From an uncultured Lachnospiraceae bacterium (GTDB lineage: Bacteria; Bacillota; Clostridia; Lachnospirales; Lachnospiraceae): a stretch of DNA of 17,192 nucleotides. The translations under genes were made by a program, and so were the position numbers. Location: NCBI GenBank assembly GCA_910586315.1, contig CAJUIP010000026.1, positions 1 to 17,192 on the forward strand. Direction: 5' to 3'. Position 1 is the first letter of the stretch; every line of letters starts with the position of its first letter. Under the pieces are notes generated by a model. It worked only from the letters and a program-made list of their open reading frames with translations, was not told where the DNA came from and did no database searches. Positions 9,001 to 15,109 of this stretch are shown one piece after another.

Positions 9001-9628
9001 GATTCAGCGCATTTTTACGGAACGCATCAATGGCATCCATATCAGCCATTTCTTTTAAATCCTCATAATCCCATGTCTCGATCTTCTGAATCTCGTGGGA
9101 GGTACGGAAACCATCGAAGAAGTTGATGAACGGAACCTTACCCTTGATTGCGGCAAGATGTGCAACCGGTGTTAAGTCCATAACTTCCTGTACGCTGGAT
9201 TCACAGAGCATGGCACAGCCGGCCTGACGACATGCATATACGTCAGAGTGATCACCGAAAATGTTAAGTGCATGGGTAGCAACGGCACGGGCGGATACGT
9301 TGAATACACCCGGAAGCTGTTCACCGGCGATCTTGTAAAGATCAGGAATCATAAGAAGAAGACCCTGGGACGCGGTATAAGTGGTTGTTAAAGCACCTGC
9401 TGCCAGAGAGCCGTGTACGGCACCGGCGGCACCGGCCTCGGACTGCATCTCTGTGATCTGTACAGGCTGTCCGAACATGTTGGTTCTTCCATCGGTTGCC
9501 CACTCATCTGTGGCTTCAGCCATCGGAGAAGAAGGGGTAATCGGGTAGATGGCTGCAACATCGGTAAATGCATAAGAAGCATGGGCTGCTGCATGGTTGC
9601 CATCCATGGTTTTCATTTTTCTTGCCAT
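6089..9628 (-). CDS. nifJ: Pyruvate:ferredoxin (flavodoxin) oxidoreductase
   Basis: This cytoplasmic enzyme converts pyruvate plus CoA to acetyl-CoA and CO2 and reduces ferredoxin, the main pyruvate-consuming step of anaerobic clostridia. At 1179 aa it has the usual length of the single-chain homodimeric form. Visible parts in order: the N-terminal pyrimidine-binding domain (AAIYPITPSSPMAE); the middle domains; a 2[4Fe-4S] ferredoxin module with C694/C697/C700/C704 and C748/C751/C754/C758; and the TPP domain. Proximal-cluster cysteines are C819, C822, C847 and C1079, spaced as in the characterised Desulfovibrio africanus enzyme. TPP/Mg binding is seen at GDGWAYDIG and VFNTEVYSNTGGQ. The ATG at 9628 (MARKMKTMDGN) follows GGAGG at 10 nt; the ORF extension to 9805 is leader RNA. 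It is transcribed alone from the promoter at 9864-9892. Confidence 0.98.
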   Translation of the reverse strand: MARKMKTMDGNHAAAHASYAFTDVAAIYPITPSSPMAEATDEWATDGRTNMFGQPVQITEMQSEAGAAGAVHGSLAAGALTTTYTASQGLLLMIPDLYKIAGEQLPGVFNVSARAVATHALNIFGDHSDVYACRQAGCAMLCESSVQEVMDLTPVAHLAAIKGKVPFINFFDGFRTSHEIQKIETWDYEDLKEMADMDAIDAFRKNALNPNHPVQRGSAQNPDIFFQAREACNPYYDALPAIVQEYMDKVNAKIGTDYKLFNYYGAADAEHVIVAMGSINDTIEETIDYLLKQGKKVGVVKVRLYRPFCTEAFIAAIPKTVKQISVLDRTKEPGSIGEPLYLDVVAALKHTEFDAVPIYTGRYGLGSKDTTPAQVVAVYENTEKKRFTIGINDDVTNLSLKLGAPLVTTPAGTTNCKFWGLGADGTVGANKNSIKIIGDNTDMYAQAYFDYDSKKSGGVTMSHLRFGHTPIKSTYLIRKADFVACHNPAYIRKYNMVQELVDGGTFLLNCPWDMEGLEKHLPGQVKKFIADHNIKFYTIDGVKLGIETGMGPTRINTILQSAFFELTGIIPAAKANELMKAAAKATYGRKGEDVVQKNWAAIDAGAKGIHEVKVPESWKNCEDEGLDMVHATEGRADVVEFVNTVQAAVNAQEGNNLPVSAFKNYVDGTTPSGSSAYEKRGIAVNVPVWNPDNCIQCNFCSYVCPHAVIRPVAMTEDEAAKAPAGTKTLAMTGMPEYKFAITISALDCTGCGSCANVCPGKKGEKALSMAGLEANLGEQEVFNYGQKLAVKQDVIDKFKETTVKGSQFKQPLLEFSGACAGCGEPPYAKLITQLFGDRMYIANATGCTSIWGNSSPSTPYTANKEGKGPAWDNSLFEDNAEFGYGMLLAQNALRDGLKVKVQEVAASEKASEEVKAACQEWLDTFSIGALNGSATDKLVAALEGIDCPTCKEIVKNKDFLSKKSQWIFGGDGWAYDIGFNGVDHVLASGKDINIMVFNTEVYSNTGGQSSKATPTGAVAQFAAGGKEVKQKDLAAIAMSYGYVYVAQISMGADMNQTIKAIAEAEAYPGPSLIIAYAPCINHGIKKGMAKAQTEEKLAVQSGYWNIFRYNPAAEKKFTLDCKPATVSYQDFIGGEVRYTSLALKNPERAKALFAQAEQNAKDKYAHLEKLVGLYDDSEN

Positions 9629-9857
9629 TTTTGATTTTCCTCCTAATAAAAATGTATGCTTGACGTCCCACGCACGCCTGCCCGAAAGGGCATCATAGCG
9701 GGATACCCTGCGGGGCATACCTGACGTACATAGCCCGTCCGCCTTTAGGGTTTGGAATTGGTAACAGTTCAGCCTTGCACCTTCCTGCCCGCGTACCGCG
9801 GACAAGAAGCACGCGGCGTCTGCCTTAGGATAGTTCCTTACTGCATAAGACTACCTG
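9629..9857 (-). promoter_or_regulatory. Long structured 5' leader of nifJ
   Basis: About 229 nt separate the predicted start site from the nifJ ATG and contain no convincing ORF. In the transcribed (minus) sense I see four stems. One is AGGTAGT with ACTATCCT (9856-9827, one bulge). The second is a 13-pair stem, CTTCTTGTCCGCG with CGCGGGCAGGAAG (9809-9781), which uses two G-U pairs and would have C-A mismatches on the other strand. The third is ATGCCC-CGCA-GGGTAT (9718-9703). The fourth is TGCCC-TTTC-GGGCA (9692-9679). A longer-range GTATGC (9720-9715) with GCATAC (9659-9654) closes just before the ribosome-binding site. It matches no riboswitch class I recognise. Confidence 0.6.
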
Positions 9858-9863
9858 TACTTT

Positions 9864-9892
9864 ATTATAACAACTTATCTGCAAATTGCAAA
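9864..9892 (-). promoter_or_regulatory. nifJ promoter
   Basis: On the minus strand a perfect TATAAT (9869-9864) is preceded by TTGCAA (9891-9886, 16 bp) or TTTGCA (9892-9887, 17 bp). The start is expected near 9857. Confidence 0.75.
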
Positions 9893-9905
9893 GATAAAAA
9901 CACAA

Positions 9906-9922
9906 GATTTTGGTACAAAATC
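9906..9922. promoter_or_regulatory. Perfect palindrome upstream of the nifJ promoter
   Basis: GATTTTG and CAAAATC flank GTA with no mismatch. It is centred about 57 bp upstream of the predicted start, a place where an activator of class I type would bind. It does not match the Rex consensus I know. The binding protein is unknown. Confidence 0.45.
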
Positions 9923-9951
9923 ACGAACAATATCAGGATTTTGTTTTTCCT

Positions 9952-9986
9952 TTCCATATTATGGTTAAAATTCCATATAATGGAAT
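9952..9986. repeat. Two direct copies of a palindromic 13-mer between vanW-family gene and nifJ
   Basis: TTCCATATTATGG (9952-9964) and TTCCATATAATGG (9971-9983) lie 19 bp apart, and each is itself nearly palindromic. The second extends to ATTCCAT-ATA-ATGGAAT (9970-9986). On the minus strand this last hairpin is followed by TTTT and sits ~20 bp after the VanW-protein stop, so it could be a weak AT-rich terminator. Alternatively the pair forms operator sites about 100-120 bp upstream of nifJ. Confidence 0.4.
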
Positions 9987-10004
9987 ATTCATTCTGCCCT
10001 GCGT

Positions 10005-11936
10005 CTATTGTCCAAGGGGCGAAATCATCCCAACGTCAGACGGCCCTCCATTGGTTTCCGGCTGCACAGAAGTCGTGGGCACGGGAGCTGTCTGGGGCAT
10101 ATTTGTCACGTCTCCAAAGCCTCCCGGGCCGGGCTCCGGTCCCCCGCCCTGATCCTGGAAACCGGGTTCTCTTCTTTCCTCCGTAGAGGGTTCGATCATA
10201 TCTCCCGGTCCCGCATTCTGCGGACTGCTCTCCTGAGGGTTCCCACTTGCAGGTCCTCCCTGGTTTCCCGGCTGCGGTGCAGACGACTCTGCGGACGAAC
10301 TTACAGCTTCCTCAGAGGAAGCGCTTTCTGAAGAGCTTTCCTGGTCAGACGGACTTTCCCCCTCTGTGGTGACGACGCTTCCTGATGTGTTTCTTTTAAT
10401 CGTGGCAGGCTTTCCATTATAGGTACTGTTGTGGAGGTGGACTTCTTCCACTGTCTCCCCGTTCTTTTTCGTAATCAGCCTGGTCACCCAGCGGCTTCCT
10501 GGCGTGGCCTTTTTCGCTTCCACTTCCACGCCGGGCTCTAACGTGGGATCCTCCACATATTCCGGCTCCGGAGGATTTAACTCACCCACCTTTTCAGATT
10601 TCATGGAGAGAGTCACCCCCTCTTCCAGGATCGGATTCCCGTAAATGGAACAAATCAGCTTTTGGTTGGAGAAACTGGTCTTGATACCGACTGCTGTTTT
10701 GGAATTGTTCACAAATTTCATATCCGGCCCAGAAAATCCGTCATAGCTTACCATGGCATCCTCGCCCGGCGTCACATAGGACGGCTCATAGCTGTGGGCA
10801 TGGCGCTCTGTGGTCTTGAGTCCGGAAAAAACCACGGCGTTATAAAGCGTTGAGGACACCTGGCAGACGCCGCCGCCGGGTTCCTCCACCAGCACACCGT
10901 TCTGGTAGGCTCCTGCCGGGCGATAGCCCTTTTCCGTGGTACGGTTTCCCGTGGTAAGGTTAAAGGAAAACTCCTCTCCCGGCTGAATAATAATTCCGTT
11001 GAGGGCAGATGCCGCAATCCGGATATTTTCATTCCGGTCCTTGTTGGAGGTGGTTGTTGTAGTATAAGTCCCTATGCGCTTAAAATTGGCTCTGGCCTCT
11101 TCCTCCGTAATTTCCGGCTGTATTTCTGAGGCTTTCGCTTCAATTGTTTTTTTGTACTGCCCTGCCTTCAGGGCTTTCATAATATCTTCCGCGAGGGCGT
11201 CGCGCTCAATCAGGACGCCGTTCTGGGCACCCGAGAAAACAAACTTATCGCTGTCCGCATCATAGGAGGAAATAGAACCGTTTTTTGCCTGCACATCCCA
11301 TCCTTCGGCCAGGCTGTCCACCTGAGCCTTTACCTGCTCCGCAAGACCGTCAGCCGTTACTGTATAGGTTCCGGCCTCTCCCTTGTCGAAAGCTTCGGTG
11401 AGAACAGCGTCCACCCGGCTCTCCATGAGATTGTCCAGCTCCTTTGTCTCCCCGTTATAAGCGACTTTCATATCCCAGCCGATCGTTTCCAGAACCTTTT
11501 CCATCGCTTCTGTTTTTGTCAGTCCATGGACAGAAACCCCGTTTACAGTAATTTCCGCCTCCAGCTCCGTCTCCGGCTCTGTCGTCTCATTCTCCGTCTG
11601 GCTCTCCTCGTTCCCATCCTCCTTCGCGCATCCCCTGACTCCTACCGCAATACAGAGAATCAGGATGACCGCGCCAATGAGAATCAAAAGAAGTTTTGCA
11701 AAGTCAGGGCCCTGACGGCGTTTTTTACCACGCCTGCGGGCGCCGGAAGACGCATTCCGGTTTCTTGCATTCTGCACAGCCAAAATCCGGTCAGCGCTGC
11801 TTTGCCTTGTGGAAGAAGTTCTTGTACTCCTCTGGCCGGACCCGGACCGGCTTTTGGAGGAGCTCTCCGCGGCGCTGCGGCCGTTCCCGGTCCGGCTTCC
11901 GGACCTGCTGCTTCTGTTCCTGTTCATTTCACTCAT
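10005..11936 (-). CDS. Membrane-anchored VanW family protein with G5-like domain
   Basis: This 643-aa cell-envelope protein begins with ~77 residues rich in Ser, Arg and Gly (cytoplasmic, basic and disordered), then one TM segment at ~80-100. After an acidic linker (~108-130) comes a putative peptidoglycan-binding-4 type region and then the VanW domain, recognised by FNLTTGNRTTEKGYRPAG, GGGVCQVSSTLYNA (Cys at 358) and ERHAHSYEPSYV. A G5-like strand region follows (ATPGSRWVTRLITKKNG), then a ~110-residue Ser/Glu- then Gly/Pro-rich tail. VanW proteins accompany glycopeptide resistance loci but are common in Clostridia without them; their biochemical role is unsettled. No vanHAX genes are nearby, so no resistance function is implied. 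The ATG at 11936 has AAAGGTGAG 5-7 nt upstream. Confidence 0.9.
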   Translation of the reverse strand: MSEMNRNRSSRSGSRTGNGRSAAESSSKSRSGSGQRSTRTSSTRQSSADRILAVQNARNRNASSGARRRGKKRRQGPDFAKLLLILIGAVILILCIAVGVRGCAKEDGNEESQTENETTEPETELEAEITVNGVSVHGLTKTEAMEKVLETIGWDMKVAYNGETKELDNLMESRVDAVLTEAFDKGEAGTYTVTADGLAEQVKAQVDSLAEGWDVQAKNGSISSYDADSDKFVFSGAQNGVLIERDALAEDIMKALKAGQYKKTIEAKASEIQPEITEEEARANFKRIGTYTTTTTSNKDRNENIRIAASALNGIIIQPGEEFSFNLTTGNRTTEKGYRPAGAYQNGVLVEEPGGGVCQVSSTLYNAVVFSGLKTTERHAHSYEPSYVTPGEDAMVSYDGFSGPDMKFVNNSKTAVGIKTSFSNQKLICSIYGNPILEEGVTLSMKSEKVGELNPPEPEYVEDPTLEPGVEVEAKKATPGSRWVTRLITKKNGETVEEVHLHNSTYNGKPATIKRNTSGSVVTTEGESPSDQESSSESASSEEAVSSSAESSAPQPGNQGGPASGNPQESSPQNAGPGDMIEPSTEERREPGFQDQGGGPEPGPGGFGDVTNMPQTAPVPTTSVQPETNGGPSDVGMISPLGQ

Positions 11937-12067
11937 AATATCTCACCTTTAAAGCGTCCCGCATCTGTGGGCTCTGTTATTTTTTCATCATGATGGCAAT
12001 ACCGGGCCTTACTTTTGTCCAAGCTTTCGCAGGACCGGGCGGCTACCCATGATGTTGTAGTCATACG
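11937..12067 (-). promoter_or_regulatory. Structured 5' leader of the VanW-family gene
   Basis: About 130 nt lie between the predicted start and the ATG. In the transcribed sense CATCATG (12054-12048) can pair with CATGATG (11992-11986), enclosing a GTCC/GGAC hairpin (12035-12017) whose tip is GC-GAAA-GC, a GNRA tetraloop. A tiny ORF, ATGATGAAAAAATAA (MMKK), sits at the end of the outer stem but has no ribosome-binding site. I do not recognise an Rfam class. Confidence 0.45.
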
Positions 12068-12073
12068 AATATA

Positions 12074-12082
12074 AGTATAGCA
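12074..12082 (-). promoter_or_regulatory. Extended -10 promoter of the VanW-family gene
   Basis: TGC-TATACT on the minus strand is an extended -10 (TGnTATAAT type). The -35 region is poor (ATTCCA at 17 bp). A GCAC-AAATA-GTGC inverted repeat (12080-12092) overlaps its upstream edge. Confidence 0.5.
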
Positions 12083-12122
12083 CAAATAGTGCAAAATGGA
12101 ATAACAGATTTCTTAAATTTCT

Positions 12123-12150
12123 TTCACATCTTTGCGAAGTATGTTACACT
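12123..12150 (+). promoter_or_regulatory. Promoter of the PHP gene
   Basis: TTCACA (12123-12128) and TACACT (12145-12150) are 16 bp apart and point to the PHP gene, divergent from the VanW-gene promoter ~45 bp away. An inverted repeat, CTATTGT (12149-12155) and ACAATAG (12168-12174), begins at the -10 and covers the start site. The remaining sequence to 12273 is an untranslated leader of ~115 nt with nothing else recognised. Confidence 0.45.
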
Positions 12151-12273
12151 ATTGTTAAAATGTTGAGACAATAGGCGTTTTGACCTCTGATGCTCACGGA
12201 TTGCTCTGTATTTTCGTACGGTCTGCACAGGGGCACATGGACAGGACGCTCTATCCAGAAAGAAGGTAGTTTT

Positions 12274-13122
12274 ATGAAGTTTATTGATCTGCATATCCAT
12301 TCCACTGCATCCGACGGCTCCCTTACCCCCACAGAGGTGGTAAAGGAAGCCGAGGAGTTTGGACTTGCCGCCATCGCCCTCACGGACCACGATACGGTGG
12401 ACGGCATTGACGAAGCCTGCGCCGCCGCTTCCGGTCTTACCTTGACAGTCGTTCCCGGCATCGAACTCTCCTGTATATACCAGGAAAAGGAGATCCACAT
12501 GCTGGGCCTTTTCATCGATCATAAAAATGAAGAGCTTCTTCAATTTTTACAGGAAGCCGCCAGGAAACGCCGGGAACGAAATGAAACGATGCTTGCCGCT
12601 TTCCAGAAAGATAATTTTCAGATTTCCATGGAGGATCTCACCATGGGAAACCCCAAAACCACCATCACCAGGGCCCATTTTGCCAGAGCTCTCCTGAAAA
12701 AGGGATATGTCTCCTCCGTTGACCAGGCTTTCAAAAAATATCTAGGACCTGACTGCCCCTATTACAGAAAAAGGGAAAGCATCACTCCCGAAGAGGCCAT
12801 ACAGGCCATTCGAAACGCGGACGGCTTCGCAGTCCTGGCACACCCCTGCCAGTATAAACTGGGCTGGGCCAAAACCGAGGAACTGATTTCTCATTTAAAG
12901 GCCCGGGGCCTTGGCGGACTGGAATGCTTCCATTCTTCCAACAACCAGGAAGAAAGCGGAAAGCTCAGAAGACTGGCTGTAAAATACCGGCTTGTACCCA
13001 CAGGAGGTTCCGATTTCCACGGCGCCGCCAAGCCCGACATCCGAATCGGCTCCGGCCGGGGCGGCCTTAGGGTTCCCGCCCTTTATCTGGATGAAATCAG
13101 GCTTTCCATGTTTCTTTTATAA
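12274..13122 (+). CDS. PHP-domain metal-dependent phosphoesterase
   Basis: This 282-aa cytoplasmic protein has the four PHP metal-binding motifs: HIHS (H7, H9) with D14 in TASDGSLTP, TDHDTVDG (D38-D40), VPGIELSC (E64), and later LAHPCQY and GGSDFHG near the C-terminus. The length and motif order match the family of 3',5'-nucleoside bisphosphate phosphatase / 5'-3' RNA exonuclease (TrpH/YciV, RNase AM), which releases nucleoside monophosphates using three metal ions. The exact substrate is inferred from family only. The ATG at 12274 is used because AGAAGG lies about 8 nt upstream and the PHP motif starts at once; the in-frame start at 12190 lacks a ribosome-binding site. The last 26 bp overlap the convergent precorrin-2 dehydrogenase gene. 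Confidence 0.93.
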   Translation: MKFIDLHIHSTASDGSLTPTEVVKEAEEFGLAAIALTDHDTVDGIDEACAAASGLTLTVVPGIELSCIYQEKEIHMLGLFIDHKNEELLQFLQEAARKRRERNETMLAAFQKDNFQISMEDLTMGNPKTTITRAHFARALLKKGYVSSVDQAFKKYLGPDCPYYRKRESITPEEAIQAIRNADGFAVLAHPCQYKLGWAKTEELISHLKARGLGGLECFHSSNNQEESGKLRRLAVKYRLVPTGGSDFHGAAKPDIRIGSGRGGLRVPALYLDEIRLSMFLL

Positions 13123-13567
13123 ATGTCCGGATTACCTGGGAGAGGGCGGCCGCAAATTTATGGTCTTTCCCTCCCGCCGTAACCCCCACTACGGTTTCCC
13201 CGTCTTTTATAAGACCAGGGAAATAGAAATCACAGTTTTCCTTTCTGGAGGCATCATTGACCGGAATCCCTGCGTTTTTGCAGTCTCTGACCACCTGCGC
13301 GTTGACCGCGCCCGGTGCCGCCGCCAAAACAAATACCGGCCGCCTTCCCTCCTCTTCCAGTACGTTTCTTCTATATTCTTCCCTCTTCCAGGAAATCAGC
13401 CCCCGCTCTGCCATTTTTAATAATTCATCGGTGATCTCTAGGGACACCACGGTAATCCGGCACCCGAATTCCGTCAGGGCCTGAATCCTCCTGGCCGCAA
13501 CAGCTCCTCCGCCCACAACAAGAACCGGCTTTTCCTTTAACTCCACAAAAAGCGGAAAATATGCCAT
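13097..13567 (-). CDS. Precorrin-2 dehydrogenase (siroheme synthase N-terminal domain type)
   Basis: This 156-aa cytoplasmic enzyme oxidises precorrin-2 to sirohydrochlorin with NAD+, a step toward siroheme. The N-terminus FPLFVELKEKPVLVVGGG followed by AVAARR (G19-R27) is the family's Rossmann fingerprint. D105 in VNDASRKENCDF occupies the place of the conserved catalytic aspartate, and CDFYFPGLI and TAGGKDHKFAAAL are the typical following motifs. The C-terminal methyltransferase of full CysG is absent, and the protein is close in length to the stand-alone YlnF type, so ferrochelation is uncertain. Its ATG at 13567 lies 2 bp after the stop of the peptidase gene, with AAAGGAG inside that gene's end, so the two are co-translated. 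No other heme or cobalamin genes are in view. Confidence 0.9.
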   Translation of the reverse strand: MAYFPLFVELKEKPVLVVGGGAVAARRIQALTEFGCRITVVSLEITDELLKMAERGLISWKREEYRRNVLEEEGRRPVFVLAAAPGAVNAQVVRDCKNAGIPVNDASRKENCDFYFPGLIKDGETVVGVTAGGKDHKFAAALSQVIRTFIKETWKA

Positions 13568-13569
13568 TT

Positions 13570-14610
13570 CTATAACTCCTTTAAGTAAAGATCCGTCAGG
13601 CTGTACCGCGTAACGCCATTGTATCCGGTCACCGTATCCGCCATGGCAAGGGAATTTAATACGGCTTCTTCCGTGGCCTCGGCGACCGCCTCAAACGCCT
13701 TGTCCAGATGCTCCTCCTTAAGAAACCGCATCATGTAAAAGTCCTGCTCCTCCCCGGTTTTTATGGGATTGGCCGTGGAAAATCCCAGCATAATATCTCC
13801 GCTCCCGTGACCCATGAAGGAACCGCACCTGGAAAGACCAACCCCGGCCCGGCGTACAATACGCTTTAACTGCCTGTCAGAAACCGGAAGATCCGTCCCA
13901 ATCACCATCATAATGGAGCCTTCGTCCTTTTTCGCTTCTCCAATTCTTTCCAACAGCAGATCTCCCATGGGTTTTCCGTTCAGCACAAAGCTTTTCGTGC
14001 TTCCAAAGTTGGACTGTACCAGAACTCCAATGGTGTAGGCTTCCTCCCCAATGGTGAGGATTCTGGAGGCGGAACCGATACCCCCTTTCATGCCAAAGCA
14101 TGTGGTTCCCTTTCCGGCTCCCACATCGCCCTCTTCAAAATCGGCGCAGGCGGCGTCAATGGCGGCCCTGACCTGTTCCCTTCCAATAACCCGTTCCGTA
14201 ATTTTATTCAGGCTGGCATCGTTGCACTCTCCCACAACCGTATTGATGGACGAAGCCTTTCCCCCCTCTCTTTCTGTGAGCTCCACTACATAATCCACCA
14301 GAGCATCCTGAACTCTTCCCACATTCAGCGTGTTGGTAAGAGCGATGGGACTCTCTAACGTTCCGAGCTCCTCAATCTGCAGAATCCCTGTGGTCTTTCC
14401 AAATCCATTGTGCACAAAAGCCGCAGCCGTTAACTTATTAACAAATATATTTTCGCGACTTGGCAGAATCACAGTGACTCCCGTCTTATGCTCCTTTGTG
14501 TCCGCTGTCCAGTGCCCCACGGCAACCCCCGGTACGTCCGTAATTTTATTAAGTTTCCCCGTCCTGTAACTTCCGATTATTAATCCATATTCCCGAATTC
14601 TTTTTTTCAT
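13570..14610 (-). CDS. P1 family peptidase (DmpA/S58, L-aminopeptidase/D-esterase type)
   Basis: This 346-aa Ntn-hydrolase-fold peptidase belongs to the self-cleaving S58 family, which includes the D-esterase/aminopeptidase DmpA and the beta-peptidyl aminopeptidases. Recognisable features are ITDVPGVAVGHWT at the N-terminus, ALTNTLNVGRVQDALVDY, VGECNDASLN, GAGKGTTCFGMKGGIGSASR and DEGSIMMVIGTDLPVSDRQL. Gly231-Ser232 in the last motif corresponds to the autoprocessing bond, Ser becoming the N-terminal nucleophile. No signal peptide is seen. The ATG at 14610 follows AGGAGG at 10 nt; the alternative at 14652 has no Shine-Dalgarno. The natural substrate is unknown. It is the first gene of a two-gene unit with precorrin-2 dehydrogenase; its own promoter is unclear (TTAACA-17-TATGGA upstream is weak). 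Confidence 0.92.
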   Translation of the reverse strand: MKKRIREYGLIIGSYRTGKLNKITDVPGVAVGHWTADTKEHKTGVTVILPSRENIFVNKLTAAAFVHNGFGKTTGILQIEELGTLESPIALTNTLNVGRVQDALVDYVVELTEREGGKASSINTVVGECNDASLNKITERVIGREQVRAAIDAACADFEEGDVGAGKGTTCFGMKGGIGSASRILTIGEEAYTIGVLVQSNFGSTKSFVLNGKPMGDLLLERIGEAKKDEGSIMMVIGTDLPVSDRQLKRIVRRAGVGLSRCGSFMGHGSGDIMLGFSTANPIKTGEEQDFYMMRFLKEEHLDKAFEAVAEATEEAVLNSLAMADTVTGYNGVTRYSLTDLYLKEL

Positions 14611-14703
14611 TCTTGTGCAGCCTCCTGTGCCTGGTTCTCTTCCTTTCCACATTTTCCATAAAAAACCTTGAAAACCTTGTTAATTTTTTATCTATTTCAT
14701 CCA

Positions 14704-14732
14704 TTGTATTTTTCTTCCTGCTCTGATAGAAT
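14704..14732 (+). promoter_or_regulatory. Promoter of the HPr-like gene
   Basis: TTGTAT (14704-14709) and TAGAAT (14727-14732) are 17 bp apart, and TGA precedes the -10, giving an extended -10. The start would be near 14739, leaving a leader of ~128 nt. Confidence 0.6.
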
Positions 14733-14779
14733 GATGACCGTTAAATGATTCACCACCACCGTTCAGATGCCCTGCACCT

Positions 14780-14802
14780 CCTGTCCGCTTTAAACGGGCA
14801 GG
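14780..14802 (+). other. Hairpin in the leader of the HPr-like gene
   Basis: CCTGTCCG pairs with CGGGCAGG around CTTTAAA. The single non-Watson-Crick pair is a G-U on the plus strand and would be C-A on the minus strand, so it fits RNA made toward the HPr-like gene. It resembles the stems in the nifJ leader and the repeats at 16950 and 17107. No T-tract follows, so it is not an ordinary terminator. Confidence 0.5.
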
Positions 14803-14866
14803 AAAACAGAAGGTCAAACGGTGACGATTTCACAATTATTTGACTCTCATACAGGAGGTAATCATT

Positions 14867-15109
14867 ATGAGGATGAAAATTAAAAATATTTCCAACATTG
14901 ATAAATTTTTTGACGTTGTCAATCAGTGTGACGGTGCTGTTGAATTAAGTCTCCCGGAGGGCGGCTCTGTAAATTTAAAATCCAAACTGAGCCAGTATTT
15001 TTCCATGGCCACGGTTTTCTCCAACGGCTCCATCAAAGAACTTGATCTCACTACGCATTCCAGTAAAGATTCGGAGCGCCTGATCCAGTATATGGTTCAG
15101 GGCTGCTAA
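14867..15109 (+). CDS. HPr-like small protein lacking the phospho-histidine
   Basis: This 80-aa cytoplasmic protein starts at the ATG with AGGAGG 8 nt upstream (14853-14858). Its length and strand pattern resemble HPr, the phosphocarrier of the sugar phosphotransferase system. The stretch GGSVNLKSKLSQYFSMA lines up with the segment around the regulatory Ser46 of HPr (VNAKSIMGLMSLG). The active-site motif GLHARPA is missing: the corresponding N-terminal loop reads NISNIDKFFDVVNQ, and the only His is far downstream. It therefore cannot carry phosphate like HPr and may be a structural or regulatory paralogue, a type common in Clostridia. The gene is monocistronic, and its stop overlaps that of the convergent alanyl-tRNA editing gene by 4 bp. 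HPr-fold assignment is moderate. Confidence 0.6.
   Translation: MRMKIKNISNIDKFFDVVNQCDGAVELSLPEGGSVNLKSKLSQYFSMATVFSNGSIKELDLTTHSSKDSERLIQYMVQGC

Noticed and set aside
9629..9805. N-terminal extension of pyruvate:ferredoxin oxidoreductase
   Set aside because: The family starts at the MARKMKTMDGN position, which has a GGAGG; the upstream frame is structured leader.
10005..11936. Glycopeptide resistance locus
   Set aside because: VanW-domain proteins are widespread in Clostridia and no vanR/S/H/A/X genes are present here.
12149..12174. Rex operator upstream of the PHP gene
   Set aside because: TTGTTAAAATGTT is suggestive, but the right half-site and overall spacing do not fit the TTGTTAA-N4-TTAACAA pattern.
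12124..12543. Minus-strand ORF of 139 codons opposite the PHP gene
   Set aside because: It is antisense to a clear PHP domain and has no homology signal or ribosome-binding site.
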